In this document: in pieces, positions 1 to 9,701 of the stretch
Layout of the letters: each line of letters begins with the position of its first letter
Position numbering within the stretch: position 1 is the first letter of the stretch
Assembly (NCBI GenBank): GCA_002070105.1
Contig: MWCQ01000010.1
Coordinates: 37,297 to 101,296, forward strand
Direction of reading: 5' to 3'
Length of the DNA: 64,000 nucleotides
DNA from: Firmicutes bacterium ADurb.Bin193
Lineage (GTDB): Bacteria; Bacillota; Clostridia; Monoglobales; Firm-18
Notes under the pieces: model-generated
Databases searched by the model: none
Told to the model about the DNA's origin: nothing
The model's input: the letters and a program-made list of their open reading frames with translations, nothing else
Translations under genes and position numbers: made by a program

Positions 1-755
1 CGAACCTGAATATGATGAAGCCTTGACGCGCCGACCAACCCGACTAGCGCTGCCGCAGTAAGATTAAGGGCGATAAGCCTTTTGTTGTCCTCGTATATAT
101 ACATAAGCGTAATATAGGTTACAAAAAACAAAAGCGTAATTCCCCACTCACGCTGAAGAATCAAAAATCCCATAAAAATATATGTAAAAAATGCGGCGAT
201 ATATCGCTCGCTTATATTAAACAGTTTTTTGTCGCGCTCCTGTGTGAAAAGGCAGGCAAGGTACATGACAAAAAGGATTTTTATTATTTCGGAGGGCTGA
301 AAGGACTGACTTCCGATTATAATCCAGTTTTTAGAGCCGTTAATCGTTTCGCCGAATATCTGCGTTACAACAAACAGCAGGACAGAAACTCCGACATAAA
401 GCCACTTAAAATGATGCCAGATATTTATATACCTGTAAAGCGCGTAAACGGTATAGAAAACGCATATCGAAAGAAGATACCAGCCGACCTGCATAATGCC
501 CAAAGCGTAATTTATACGGCACAGCATAACAACGCCTATGGTAACCAGCATTGAAACAATAAGAAAAAAATATTCGTCGCCGAGGCGGTTAAAATGAATA
601 ATCCCGTAGGTAACAACATTAAGCACAAGAATCGAGCCGCCGACATACAAGGTTTGATAATTGAGCGGCAATCGATAAAAAAACAAAAGAGAAAAAGCAA
701 GTATATTTACCGCGATAAGCATATTTACGGGACGTTTTATAAAAGCTGTTTTCAT
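1..755 (-). CDS. SEDS-family peptidoglycan polymerase (RodA/FtsW type), C-terminus cut by window edge
   Basis: The minus strand reads without a stop from an ATG at 755 to the window edge, giving the first 251 residues of a polytopic membrane protein. Residues 140-156 read GSKNWIIIGSQSFQPSE, the characteristic SEDS signature (G-x-x-x-W-x-x-x-G-x-x-x-x-QPSE), followed by hydrophobic segments and QREWG near residue 202, matching the conserved region after the signature. SEDS proteins polymerise lipid II into glycan strands together with a class B penicillin-binding protein. The FHA-domain gene upstream (start 32 bases away, same strand) fits the FHA-rodA/ftsW-pbp cluster seen in Actinobacteria and many Clostridia; the partner transpeptidase would lie beyond the window. 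RodA, FtsW and SpoVE cannot be separated from the N-terminal half alone. Confidence 0.9.
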   Translation of the reverse strand, partial: MKTAFIKRPVNMLIAVNILAFSLLFFYRLPLNYQTLYVGGSILVLNVVTYGIIHFNRLGDEYFFLIVSMLVTIGVVMLCRINYALGIMQVGWYLLSICVFYTVYALYRYINIWHHFKWLYVGVSVLLFVVTQIFGETINGSKNWIIIGSQSFQPSEIIKILFVMYLACLFTQERDKKLFNISERYIAAFFTYIFMGFLILQREWGITLLFFVTYITLMYIYEDNKRLIALNLTAAALVGLVGASRLHHIQV

Positions 756-786
756 TTTCGGACTTCTCCTTATCCCCAAAACCCTT

Positions 787-1242
787 TTATACCAAAACGA
801 CCAGAAACTCAAGCTGACCTATCTTTATGCGGTCGCCGTTGTCAAGTATAAGCGGGTCGTCCGTCATTTTTATTCCGTTTATGTATGTGCCGTTGGTGCT
901 GGCCAGATCGGATATGTACCACTCGCCTTCGTCGAACCAAAGCCTTACATGCTGTGTTGACATATACAGGTCGTCTATCGAAATATCGCACTTTGTGCCC
1001 CTTCCGATAACAATCTCGTCGCCTTCCAAGGGATAAGCCGGCTCTACCTCAAAATACAGCCCGCTCCTGTCGGTAAGAAGCTGAAGATATGACACATCCT
1101 TCGGAATCCCCTTCGGACGGGGCGTCTGAATTTTTCTTATATCCAAAAAAATCATTCTCATAATACCGAAAATGAAAAGATAAATAATCGTTATGAATAT
1201 GTATTTGAAAACCGTTGAAATTATTGCGAATAACGATGACAA
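787..1242 (-). CDS. Membrane-anchored FHA-domain protein
   Basis: A 151-residue protein with one N-terminal membrane helix (about residues 4-28) and a C-terminal forkhead-associated domain (about 70-150). The FHA phosphothreonine-binding elements are visible: GRGTKCDISI, then STQHVRL and STNGTYING (GR, SxxH and NG motifs). FHA domains bind phosphothreonine on partners of Ser/Thr kinases, so this protein may couple kinase signalling to the SEDS enzyme encoded just downstream. The reading frame is open further up to a TTG at 1281, but a GGGGAGG ribosome-binding site lies inside that extension and sits eight bases before the TTG at 1242, so 1242 is the preferred start. No kinase gene lies in the window. 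Confidence 0.87.
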   Translation of the reverse strand: MSSLFAIISTVFKYIFITIIYLFIFGIMRMIFLDIRKIQTPRPKGIPKDVSYLQLLTDRSGLYFEVEPAYPLEGDEIVIGRGTKCDISIDDLYMSTQHVRLWFDEGEWYISDLASTNGTYINGIKMTDDPLILDNGDRIKIGQLEFLVVLV

Positions 1243-1360
1243 AACAAAAACCTCCCCGCCGCCCAAAAATTGAATAAACAAACAGGTTCGGTTACCGTAA
1301 TTTTAACAGAAAACGGCGGGAAGGTCAAGATATTTACTTTTTATGGGGTATCAGCCGAAA

Positions 1361-3751
1361 TTAATATTGCCTTTCCGGCGGTATTTCCACCTCGTTTTTT
1401 AACTGTACCGTGTCTATTGAGTGTGCCTGTATCTTTGCGTTGGAGGTTGTGATAAGGTTATCCCCCGTATAGAGTATCCTTGAAATTTCCTTGTTATAAT
1501 CCATATACTCGCCGAGCTTTAAGGTATCCTGTGCGGAAAGATGGCTTATTTTGCCCCGTAATTTGAAGCCGTTTTCGGTACTAAAGTCGTATACATACGC
1601 TCCGCTGAAGGTAAGGCTTCCGTAAGCAGTACCGTACTGATTCTGCTTGTTTACCTCTCTTACGGTAACGGGGAAGGCAAGAATCCCCTTTTCGGGCGCC
1701 CACAAAAGCGCCCTGTGATTGCGTAAAAGCGCAGACTCCGTTCCGCGGTCGCCTATTATCTCATTAAATTTTTCGATCGGCTTGGTAACATCCGAGACAT
1801 CGAAAAGCGCCATCTTCATACCCTGATAGAACCCGTCGAGCGTGGCGTCCTTGCCGAAGCCTATGATATGGTTGTTATCAACGGGGTGGATATAGTCACT
1901 GTATCCCGGTATTTTAAGGTTCCCGAGTATTTGGGGCCTGTGCGGGTCGGAAAGGTCAATCACGAAAAGCGGGTCAACCTGTCTGAAGGTCACCATATAA
2001 CCCCGCTCGCCCGCAAACCTTGCTGAATAAATTCTTTCGCCGGGGGCTATCCCTTCTATGCTTCCGCTTTGCGACATTGTGTCGTCAAGGATATAGAGGT
2101 TGTTTTTCTCCTGCCCGACATAAGAGGTTGTGGCAATTCGGAAATATCCCTTGTATTCGTCCATGGAGAACTGATTTAAGATGTTGCCCTTTACCGCCCC
2201 CTTGCATAAATAGGTTACCGCGCCGTCGTTCAGCGAAAACTTGTATACAAGCGTTTCCTGCGTATTTCTGTCCTGATTGTATCTTGACGAGGCGATAAAC
2301 ATGTTTTCGGTCGATACATATACATTTTCGCCTCCGCCCAGCATGGTTTCAACCTTTGCCTCCTTGTCGGGAAGCGTTATGTCTATCGAGGCTATTGTAA
2401 GCATATTTGCCGAGGTAAAGCCGGGGAAATAGCAAACCCTGTCATAGCCTATATCGATGCTTTTGTCGTTGTCCCTGTAAACGCCAGCGGTTTCACTCAT
2501 GGGTTTTACATAACTCAGCCATCTGTTTGACACCGTATATACGATGTTCCCGATTTTCCTTGACGAAAGATAATTGCCCTCTATTTCAAGAGTCCTCTCA
2601 AGCACGGGTTTTGACCTGTCCGATATATTATACACCGCACAGCGTGTGAAAACATTGTTTCGGTAAACGGGAGGCATTATAGGTCTTGGTGCGGGGGCAA
2701 TGCTTAACCCCCCATTGTTTGCCTTGGCGGGCTCGGCGCTGTCATAGATTACAGGCTCGTCATACCTGTACACCGTTGCGATTACAACAAGCCTGTCGCC
2801 GTCCACATATATCTCGTTCGGGCTAAACTGCTCGTTATCACGCTTAATAATACCCGTAATGCTCATTTGCTCGGCCGGATTTACCCTTGCGATTATAATC
2901 CTCTGCCCGTTTATCTGATACACATACTTTCCGTCCGTCTTAACGACATCGCCCTCGTCAACGCCCTCCACCTGAACATTGGTTTTGGAGTATTCGTCCG
3001 ACACATTACTTCCGCTTTCAGCCAACATTGATTTTTGCTGAGGCGCGGGAGTAGGAGCGGGCATCGGAGCGTTACCTGTCGCGGGTGCGCTGTCCTCTGT
3101 CACGGCAAGGGCGGTGTTTCTTATAACTCCGCCTTTAACATAATAAATACCGCCGTTTTCTGCGCCGATAAGCTTTTCAAGGTATTCCGCCGTTCCGACC
3201 TTAGGAAGAACATTTATCCTTGAAATAAGGGCGTCAAGCTGTGCCTTGTCATTTTTCGGGTCATAGATATTCTCCGTGTCGCTAATGATAATAAGACCTC
3301 TGTCATAGAACACCTTTTTTCCGATCGCCTCGGCTAAGGAGCGCAGGGGTATAAGAGTTCTGTCGTGAACGGTTTTTGCGACGACCGCGCTGTTTTCGGG
3401 GTCTATCATTCTTTCCTTGCCGTTTACCGTCATGATATTGCTACCGATTTTGTAGACTACCGTGTATTTATCATTATAAAGCGTTACCGTTTCGTCCTTT
3501 TCGTCATACTCAACCGTCATGCCTAAATTTTCGGCAACAAACCGAACAGGCACAAGCGTCCTTCCGTTTTCTACAACAGGCGACACACCCCTGTTATCGT
3601 CTATGTATTTCTCCTCGCCTCCTGAAAGCGCAAGACTGCTGTCAACATACATTACGATATCCTCTTTAGCATTACCCACAGAAACGGCGGATATCGTAAA
3701 TAACGAAGTAAGCACACATACGGTAAGTATAAAAGCAATATTCTTTTTCAT
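1361..3751 (-). CDS. Secreted beta-propeller protein with copper-amine-oxidase-N-like domain
   Basis: A 796-residue exported protein. It has a signal peptide (residues 1-28, KK then a hydrophobic core ending near SVGNA), a copper-amine-oxidase N-terminal-like domain at about 40-155 (GRTLVPVRFVAENLG and RTLIPLRSLAEAIG are the two repeated signature stretches), a Pro-rich linker (PAPTPAPQQ near 230), and a long beta-propeller of the PF09826 type (about 255-780; VQVEGVDEGDVVKTDGKYVY is its typical opening). The N-terminal domain is common in exported Clostridia proteins and is often assumed to bind the wall. Enzymatic function is unknown. The AGGTGGG ribosome-binding site precedes ATG 3751. It is the last gene in a minus-strand run after the PrsA-like gene, with a 157-base gap. 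Confidence 0.88.
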   Translation of the reverse strand: MKKNIAFILTVCVLTSLFTISAVSVGNAKEDIVMYVDSSLALSGGEEKYIDDNRGVSPVVENGRTLVPVRFVAENLGMTVEYDEKDETVTLYNDKYTVVYKIGSNIMTVNGKERMIDPENSAVVAKTVHDRTLIPLRSLAEAIGKKVFYDRGLIIISDTENIYDPKNDKAQLDALISRINVLPKVGTAEYLEKLIGAENGGIYYVKGGVIRNTALAVTEDSAPATGNAPMPAPTPAPQQKSMLAESGSNVSDEYSKTNVQVEGVDEGDVVKTDGKYVYQINGQRIIIARVNPAEQMSITGIIKRDNEQFSPNEIYVDGDRLVVIATVYRYDEPVIYDSAEPAKANNGGLSIAPAPRPIMPPVYRNNVFTRCAVYNISDRSKPVLERTLEIEGNYLSSRKIGNIVYTVSNRWLSYVKPMSETAGVYRDNDKSIDIGYDRVCYFPGFTSANMLTIASIDITLPDKEAKVETMLGGGENVYVSTENMFIASSRYNQDRNTQETLVYKFSLNDGAVTYLCKGAVKGNILNQFSMDEYKGYFRIATTSYVGQEKNNLYILDDTMSQSGSIEGIAPGERIYSARFAGERGYMVTFRQVDPLFVIDLSDPHRPQILGNLKIPGYSDYIHPVDNNHIIGFGKDATLDGFYQGMKMALFDVSDVTKPIEKFNEIIGDRGTESALLRNHRALLWAPEKGILAFPVTVREVNKQNQYGTAYGSLTFSGAYVYDFSTENGFKLRGKISHLSAQDTLKLGEYMDYNKEISRILYTGDNLITTSNAKIQAHSIDTVQLKNEVEIPPERQY

Positions 3752-3908
3752 AATTAACCCACCTTTCGAATTATGTATCTGCTATTGTGACGAAAACACT
3801 TTAAAAAAAGTTCCAGGCCGCCATTCCTATAAAGATACATTGCGCCCCGCAGCAATGGAAATATCCCGCCGCGGAGCGCACTGTCTATTGATTATTACAT
3901 TAAATATT

Positions 3909-4922
3909 TTATTTTACCGAATTATATTCCTTATCCTTCTTTTCTATCTTCGCCTCGTTTTTCCAGCCCTCCAGCAATTCCTCAAACCTTGCGTTTTTCG
4001 CACGGAATAAAAGCTCTACCTTGTTTTCCTCATACTTGCTTTCGGCGTTTTCATACCTCTTTATGATGTGGTAGCCGAAACTCGTTTCCACTATATCGCT
4101 TATGCCGCCCACCTCAAGCTCAAGGGATGCCGTTTCAAAGGCTTTAACCATTCCGCCGCCCGGATTGCCCAAAGCAAAGCCCTTGCCGACATAATACCCT
4201 TCGGGCTGTGAGGTTGAGCCGGGGTCCTCGGAGAACTCGGCGACCAGCTTGTCAAAATCCTCGCCTTCCTTTGCCCTTTTCAGTATGTCGTCGGCCTTTA
4301 TTTTTGCCGCTTCAATGGCTTCAACCGAAAGAGGGGTGCCCTGGTCGTCAACCGTTTTAATGAGAACATGCTTTACTCTTGCAATGCTGTTTTTGTAGTA
4401 TTCCAAAGCCGCCGCATCGTCAATGTCGCCCGTCAGCTTTTCGGAAAGGTTCTGACTTAAATAGTTTATCTCATACTGCTTTTCAAGAAGCTTTAGGTTT
4501 AAACCATACTGCTTTAAATACTCGTTTGCGCCCTTTTCGCCGTTGTTGTTTGTAATAATCTGCCCCAACCTGCTGTTTATGTCTTTCCGCTGTTCGGAGG
4601 TTATTTTAATACCCTCCTCCATAGCCTTCTGATAAGCAACCTTGGATTTTACAGCCTCTTCAAGTGCCTTTTCCTTTGCGGTTTCGATTACCTTTTTGCC
4701 GTCAATCTCGGCGGTTTCCCAAAAATCCTCAGGAATATCGGCGCCCTGTTCGCTTTCAATCTGCGCCTTTACGCTTGTAAGATAATATACAAATTCTTCT
4801 CTTGTAATGCTGTCTCCGTTAACGGTCGCAACCGTCGCTTTATTAAACGAAACACATGACACAAGGCTTGCCACCATAACTATAATCACAACGGACAAAG
4901 CCAATTTGCCGACTCTTTTCAT
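3909..4922 (-). CDS. PrsA-like foldase lipoprotein (parvulin peptidyl-prolyl isomerase)
   Basis: A 337-residue lipoprotein. The signal sequence ends in a lipobox (ASLVSC, Cys near residue 23), so the mature protein should be lipid-anchored outside the membrane. A SurA/PrsA-like N-terminal helical chaperone segment spans about 30-180. The parvulin rotamase domain follows at about 184-290, with VKHVLIKT, DFDKLVAEFSEDPGS and FGYHIIK as family markers. It would assist folding of exported proteins. AGGAGG lies nine bases before ATG 4922; an ATG two codons upstream is too close to that site. The neighbour upstream is mfd (gap 39 bases). A second foldase of related design is encoded at 19941. Confidence 0.92.
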   Translation of the reverse strand: MKRVGKLALSVVIIVMVASLVSCVSFNKATVATVNGDSITREEFVYYLTSVKAQIESEQGADIPEDFWETAEIDGKKVIETAKEKALEEAVKSKVAYQKAMEEGIKITSEQRKDINSRLGQIITNNNGEKGANEYLKQYGLNLKLLEKQYEINYLSQNLSEKLTGDIDDAAALEYYKNSIARVKHVLIKTVDDQGTPLSVEAIEAAKIKADDILKRAKEGEDFDKLVAEFSEDPGSTSQPEGYYVGKGFALGNPGGGMVKAFETASLELEVGGISDIVETSFGYHIIKRYENAESKYEENKVELLFRAKNARFEELLEGWKNEAKIEKKDKEYNSVK

Positions 4923-4961
4923 ATACATATACCTCCTAAATATCAGTACTTATATTATACA

Positions 4962-7900
4962 TCATTTTTTGTTCTGTTTCAATTCATTATAGTCCTGTAA
5001 TAAATTCTTAATATGGCCGAGAAGTCCCGCGTCCTTGTGACGAAGGGTCAGATATGTCTTTACGGCGGGTGTGAAAAGGAGCTTTCCGTCATACTTTTTA
5101 ATAAGTCCGGTTATCGTTTCAAGGTCCAGCACCGCTTCGGCGGAGTATGAAAGCACTGCGCCCTCCGCCGTCTGCCTGACCTCCTCAATTCCGAGCCGTG
5201 AGGCGGTGTTTCTTATCAGCGATATGTCAATCAGGTTTGAAACCTCATTGGGGACATTGCCGTATCTGTCCTGAATCTCGTCATAAACATCAAGTCTGTC
5301 GGCCTCGTTTTCCACCGCCGCAATTTTTTTGTATATCTCTATCCGATAGTTCTCTCCCTTTATATAATCTTTGGGTATATAGGCGTTTACATTTAAGGAT
5401 ATAACCGTCTGAACGCTCGGAGGGGGAATCTCCCCTTTAAGAAGCGATACCGCCTCGGACAACAGCTTGCAGTACATATCATAGCCCACAGCCTCCATGT
5501 GCCCGTGCTGCTGTGCGCCCAAAACATTGCCTGCGCCCCTTATTTCAAGGTCGCGAAGAGCGATCTTAAAGCCGCTTCCGAACTCGGTAAAATCCCGAAT
5601 TGCCTGAAGCCTTTTTTGAGCCGTCTCCGTAAGTGCCTTATCCCGCCTGTATGTCAGGTATGCGTATGCAAGGCGGTTGGAGCGCCCTACCCGCCCCCTC
5701 AGCTGATAGAGCTGTGCAAGCCCCATACGGTCGGCATCCTCGACAATAATCGTGTTGATGTTGGGTATGTCAAGCCCCGTTTCAACTATCGTTGTGCATA
5801 CAAGAACATCGACATTGCCGTCAAGAACCTGCTGCATTATATCCTCAAGCTCGTTTTCTCCCATCTTTCCGTGCGCCGCAGCAACACGAAGATTCGGCGA
5901 AAACCGGCGGATTTTCTCCGCCGCGCGCTCTATCGTCTGAACCCTGTTGTGAAGGTAGTAGACCTGCCCTCCCCTTGCAACCTCGCGAAGCACGGCCTCT
6001 TTTATGATTTCCTCGTTGTACTCCAAAACATAGGTGCTAACGGGATACCTGTCCTTGGGCGGGTTTTCAAGCACGCTCATATCCCTGATTCCCGCCATGC
6101 TCATGTGAAGCGTTCTGGGGATTGGTGTAGCGGTAAGGGTTAAAACATCAACATGCTTGCGGATTTCTTTTAGCTGTTCCTTGTGCGCAACGCCGAATCG
6201 CTGTTCCTCGTCAATAATAAGAAGCCCAAGATTTCTAAACTCCAAATCCTTTTGCACTATTCTGTGCGTTCCGATAATAATATCAACCTCGCCCGCCTTT
6301 GCACGCTTTATGATATCCTTTTGCTGCTTCGGCGTTCTGAAGCGGGAAAGCATTTCAACCTTTACGGGAAAGGGCTTCATTCTCTCCAAAAAGATTGTGT
6401 AATGCTGATGAGCCAAAATTGTGGTCGGAACGAGATATGCAACCTGATACCCGTCCATAACCGCCTTAAAGGCGGCGCGAAGGGCAACCTCCGTCTTGCC
6501 GTACCCCACATCTCCGCACAAAAGGCGGTCCATCGGCTTATCCTTTTCCATATCCGCCCGAACCTCGTCGATACACCGAAGCTGGTCCTCTGTTTCTTCA
6601 TACGGGAATGTTGCCGCAAAAGCTCTGTGCCAGTCGCTGTCAGGTGTAAAGGCAACGCCCTTTACAGTTTGCCGCACGGCATAAAGCTTTATAAGCTGGT
6701 CCGCCATATCTGCGGCGCTTTTTCTTACCTTATCCTTTGTTTTCTGCCATTCCGTGCCGCCAAGTCTGTTAAGCCTGATGGTCTGACTGTCTTTTCCGAT
6801 ATACTTAAAAATAAGGTCAAGCTGGTTGGTCGGAACATATAAAGAGTCGTTCCCTCTAAACTGAATGTGAAGGTAATCCGCCGTTGCGCCGTCCACCGTC
6901 ATTGTTTTTATTCCGGTAAACCTGCCTATTCCGTGGTTTTGGTGAACAACATAATCGCCGACATTCAGGTCTGTAAAGCTGTTTAGCTTTTCATTGCCTT
7001 TGCGCACTGTCCTGCGAGGGGGTCGCCGTCTGTCACGCCCGAATATTTCCTTATCACCGATTACTGCGATTTTACAAGGCGGAAATTCAAAGCCCCGGGT
7101 TATTTCGCCGTGAGTTACGATTATCTGCTTTTCAACCGGCGCAGAGGTTATCCCCTCCAAATAAACCGCGTTTATCTCCTCGTCATTTAATGCCCTTGCG
7201 ATATTTTTCGCCTTTTCCTCACTTCCGCCGAAAATTACCGCCGTATATCCGTTTCGCTTATAAAACCTTACGGCATCATAAAACAAATCAATTTTGCCGT
7301 GGAATTGCGCCTGATTTTTAATTCCTATTGAAATAATCTTCTTCGGACGGTAGTCGGGGCAGGAATGTGAAATTCCCGAAATTCCAATCAAATTAAGCGT
7401 TGAAAGGCAGCGCATGACATCGTGGTAGTCGGCCTGCCACTCCCTTTTACACGGGGGAATCAGTCCCTTTTCCATAAAGCTTATAACACTCTCGGCAAGC
7501 TCGTTTCTTTGCCTTTGGGCGCTTTCGCTTATTCGAAACGGCTCGCACATAAATATAAGACTGTCATCTGAAATATAGTCGGCAAGTGAGGGTATTTTTT
7601 CGTATATAAAGGGTATATACCTGTCTATTGACGGAAAATATACCGAATTTTCAAGCCTTTCCCTGTCACGCCTTATGTTTGCCCTTAATACTTCGTTTTC
7701 GGCTTCGGAAAGCCTATTTAAGGTTGTTATAAGGCTTTCTCTTTGCGCACGGCCGAGCAAAACCTCATTTGCGGGAGGTGCGCAGGCATATTCAAGCCTT
7801 CCCAGTGAGCGCTGGGTAACCGCTTTAAACTCGCGGATTGAGTCGATTTCGTCGTAAAAAAGCTCTACTCTTACGGGGTTTTCGGCGGAGTGAGGGAAAA

Positions 7901-8447
7901 AGTCCACAATTCCGCCTCTTATTGCGAACTGTCCCCTGCCCTCAACCATTTCTTCCCTGACATAGCCGAGGAATATAAATTTATCCGCAAGCGTTTCAAT
8001 GTCGCATTTTCCGCCCTCCTCAAAGCGGATGGAAATGTCAAACGCCTCGCGGGGGGGCGCAAAGCCCAGAAACGCCGAAACGGTCGTTACGACAACCTTT
8101 GCCTTTTTGTCTTTAAGTTTTTCCAAAACGGTAAGTCTTTGGGATATGATATCCCTCTCTCTCGCATCAATATCATAAAAAATAAGCTCTCTTTCGGGGA
8201 ACAGCATTGCGCCGTCGCCGTAAAAAAGCTTAAGATCGGAAAGTATATTTTCGGCTTCTATGCCGTCGGAAGCTATAATTATAGCAGATTTTGACAGCCT
8301 TTCGCACGCGCAAAAAACAAGGTGTGCGGCAGTAGAACCCGCCACCCCCACAATGTTTACCGGTGTATGACCCTCCGATAGGGAGGAAATAAGCTCCTCA
8401 TACTCATCCGAGCGGTCAAAAATTTGTGAAAAGCCCGATAATCTCAT
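4962..8447 (-). CDS. mfd: Transcription-repair coupling factor Mfd
   Basis: An 1161-residue protein of normal Mfd length. It removes RNA polymerase stalled at DNA lesions and recruits UvrA. The N-terminal UvrB-like module covers about the first 350 residues. The RNA-polymerase-interacting CarD-like domain begins near GDYVVHQNHGIGRF (about 490). The translocase core carries Walker A GDVGYGKTEVA, the DEEQ box IIDEEQRFG, TATPIPRT and the later helicase motifs with QLRGRVGRS. The C-terminal TRCF domain ends near PPSVQTVISLNVNAYIP and beyond. ATG 8447 has an AGGGAAG site. It lies 55 bases after icd and 39 before the foldase gene, in the same direction; an arrangement of mfd next to a prsA-like gene is frequent in Firmicutes. 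Confidence 0.98.
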   Translation of the reverse strand: MRLSGFSQIFDRSDEYEELISSLSEGHTPVNIVGVAGSTAAHLVFCACERLSKSAIIIASDGIEAENILSDLKLFYGDGAMLFPERELIFYDIDARERDIISQRLTVLEKLKDKKAKVVVTTVSAFLGFAPPREAFDISIRFEEGGKCDIETLADKFIFLGYVREEMVEGRGQFAIRGGIVDFFPHSAENPVRVELFYDEIDSIREFKAVTQRSLGRLEYACAPPANEVLLGRAQRESLITTLNRLSEAENEVLRANIRRDRERLENSVYFPSIDRYIPFIYEKIPSLADYISDDSLIFMCEPFRISESAQRQRNELAESVISFMEKGLIPPCKREWQADYHDVMRCLSTLNLIGISGISHSCPDYRPKKIISIGIKNQAQFHGKIDLFYDAVRFYKRNGYTAVIFGGSEEKAKNIARALNDEEINAVYLEGITSAPVEKQIIVTHGEITRGFEFPPCKIAVIGDKEIFGRDRRRPPRRTVRKGNEKLNSFTDLNVGDYVVHQNHGIGRFTGIKTMTVDGATADYLHIQFRGNDSLYVPTNQLDLIFKYIGKDSQTIRLNRLGGTEWQKTKDKVRKSAADMADQLIKLYAVRQTVKGVAFTPDSDWHRAFAATFPYEETEDQLRCIDEVRADMEKDKPMDRLLCGDVGYGKTEVALRAAFKAVMDGYQVAYLVPTTILAHQHYTIFLERMKPFPVKVEMLSRFRTPKQQKDIIKRAKAGEVDIIIGTHRIVQKDLEFRNLGLLIIDEEQRFGVAHKEQLKEIRKHVDVLTLTATPIPRTLHMSMAGIRDMSVLENPPKDRYPVSTYVLEYNEEIIKEAVLREVARGGQVYYLHNRVQTIERAAEKIRRFSPNLRVAAAHGKMGENELEDIMQQVLDGNVDVLVCTTIVETGLDIPNINTIIVEDADRMGLAQLYQLRGRVGRSNRLAYAYLTYRRDKALTETAQKRLQAIRDFTEFGSGFKIALRDLEIRGAGNVLGAQQHGHMEAVGYDMYCKLLSEAVSLLKGEIPPPSVQTVISLNVNAYIPKDYIKGENYRIEIYKKIAAVENEADRLDVYDEIQDRYGNVPNEVSNLIDISLIRNTASRLGIEEVRQTAEGAVLSYSAEAVLDLETITGLIKKYDGKLLFTPAVKTYLTLRHKDAGLLGHIKNLLQDYNELKQNKK

Positions 8448-8502
8448 GTTGCTTCCCTTTTATATATTATTTGGCATAAAAAACTATCTGTATTCAACCG
8501 CT

Positions 8503-9660
8503 TTATAAAGATTTAATCGTCTCCATTACATAGTCGGCAAATTCCGCCCCTGTTGCGCCCGTATCTCTGCCTGTTATTATAAGCTTTTTTTCCTCATACA
8601 TGCATATATCGAGTGCGCGCTCAAGCTTTTTCGCCTTGTCCGCAAAGCCGATATGCTCCAAAAGCATAACAGCCGCGCGGATAATACTGCAAGGGTCGGC
8701 ATACTTGACCCTTCCCTCCGCAACCATTCTCGGCGCACTGCCGTGGATTGCCTCGAACATCGCATATCTTTTGCCTATGTTCGCGCTTCCCGCCGTGCCA
8801 ACGCCGCCCTGAAACTCCGCCGCCTCGTCGGTAAGTATGTCACCGTAAAGGTTGGGAAGAACCATAACCTGAAACTGTGTGCGGCGCTTGGGGTCTACAA
8901 GCTTTGCCGTCATTATATCGATATACCAGTCGTCAAACTCTATTTCGGGATACTCCTTCGCAACGCCTTTGCAAATCTCCAAAAACTTTCCGTCGGTTGT
9001 CTTTACCACATTTGCCTTGGTAACGCAGGTAACCCTTGTCTTACCCGCTTTTTTGGCATATTCAAAAGCCGCGCGGGCGATCCTTTCGCTCCCCTCGGTT
9101 GTGGTGACGCAAAAGTCAATCGCAAGGTCGTCGTTTATATGGATTCCCTTGGAGCCAACCGCGTATGAGCCCTCGGTATTTTCACGGTAAAAGGTCCAGT
9201 CAATGCCTTCCTTCGGTACCTTTACAGGGCGCACATTCGCAAAAAGGTCAAGCTCCTTCCTGATTGCAACATTCGCGCTTTCAATATTGGGCCACGGGTC
9301 GCCCGCCCTCGGTGTAGTTGTGGGGCCTTTAAGTATGACATGGCATTTTTTAAGCTCGGAAAGAACATCGGGCGGAACGGCACAGCCGCATTTTGCCCTG
9401 TTTTCAATGGTACAGCCGTCTATAACACGGAATTCGACCTTTTCGCCCTCAAGTAGAAATTCCAAAATTCTGTGCGCCTCTTTGGTTATGGCGAGGCCTA
9501 TGCCGTCGCCGCCCACAACGCCTATAATTATCGGGTCTAAATCCCCGTAATTTATAAACTCTCTGTTTTCCTTCATTTTGTCAACCCGCAAAAGCTGTTC
9601 TTCGAGCAGTTTGCCGAATTTCTCCTTTGCGGCGTTTATTATATCGTTATGATTTGACAT
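8503..9660 (-). CDS. icd: Isocitrate/isopropylmalate-family dehydrogenase, probable NAD-type isocitrate dehydrogenase
   Basis: A 385-residue beta-decarboxylating dehydrogenase. Family markers are GDGIGLAITKEA near residue 50, the substrate loop GPTTTPRAGDPWPNIESANV with RKELDLFANVRPVK, and the C-terminal metal/nicotinamide signature NLYGDILTDEAAEFQGG with EAIHGSAPR. The RKELDLFANVRP run and the immediately preceding aconitase gene (41 bases) favour isocitrate over isopropylmalate as substrate. Cofactor preference is inferred, not read. The product, 2-oxoglutarate, would feed glutamate synthesis. No citrate synthase gene is seen in the window. GGAGC precedes ATG 9660. Confidence 0.88.
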   Translation of the reverse strand: MSNHNDIINAAKEKFGKLLEEQLLRVDKMKENREFINYGDLDPIIIGVVGGDGIGLAITKEAHRILEFLLEGEKVEFRVIDGCTIENRAKCGCAVPPDVLSELKKCHVILKGPTTTPRAGDPWPNIESANVAIRKELDLFANVRPVKVPKEGIDWTFYRENTEGSYAVGSKGIHINDDLAIDFCVTTTEGSERIARAAFEYAKKAGKTRVTCVTKANVVKTTDGKFLEICKGVAKEYPEIEFDDWYIDIMTAKLVDPKRRTQFQVMVLPNLYGDILTDEAAEFQGGVGTAGSANIGKRYAMFEAIHGSAPRMVAEGRVKYADPCSIIRAAVMLLEHIGFADKAKKLERALDICMYEEKKLIITGRDTGATGAEFADYVMETIKSL

Positions 9661-9701
9661 TTTAAGCTCCTTCTCTCTTTTGTAATCCCGTTTATGTTTT
9701 T

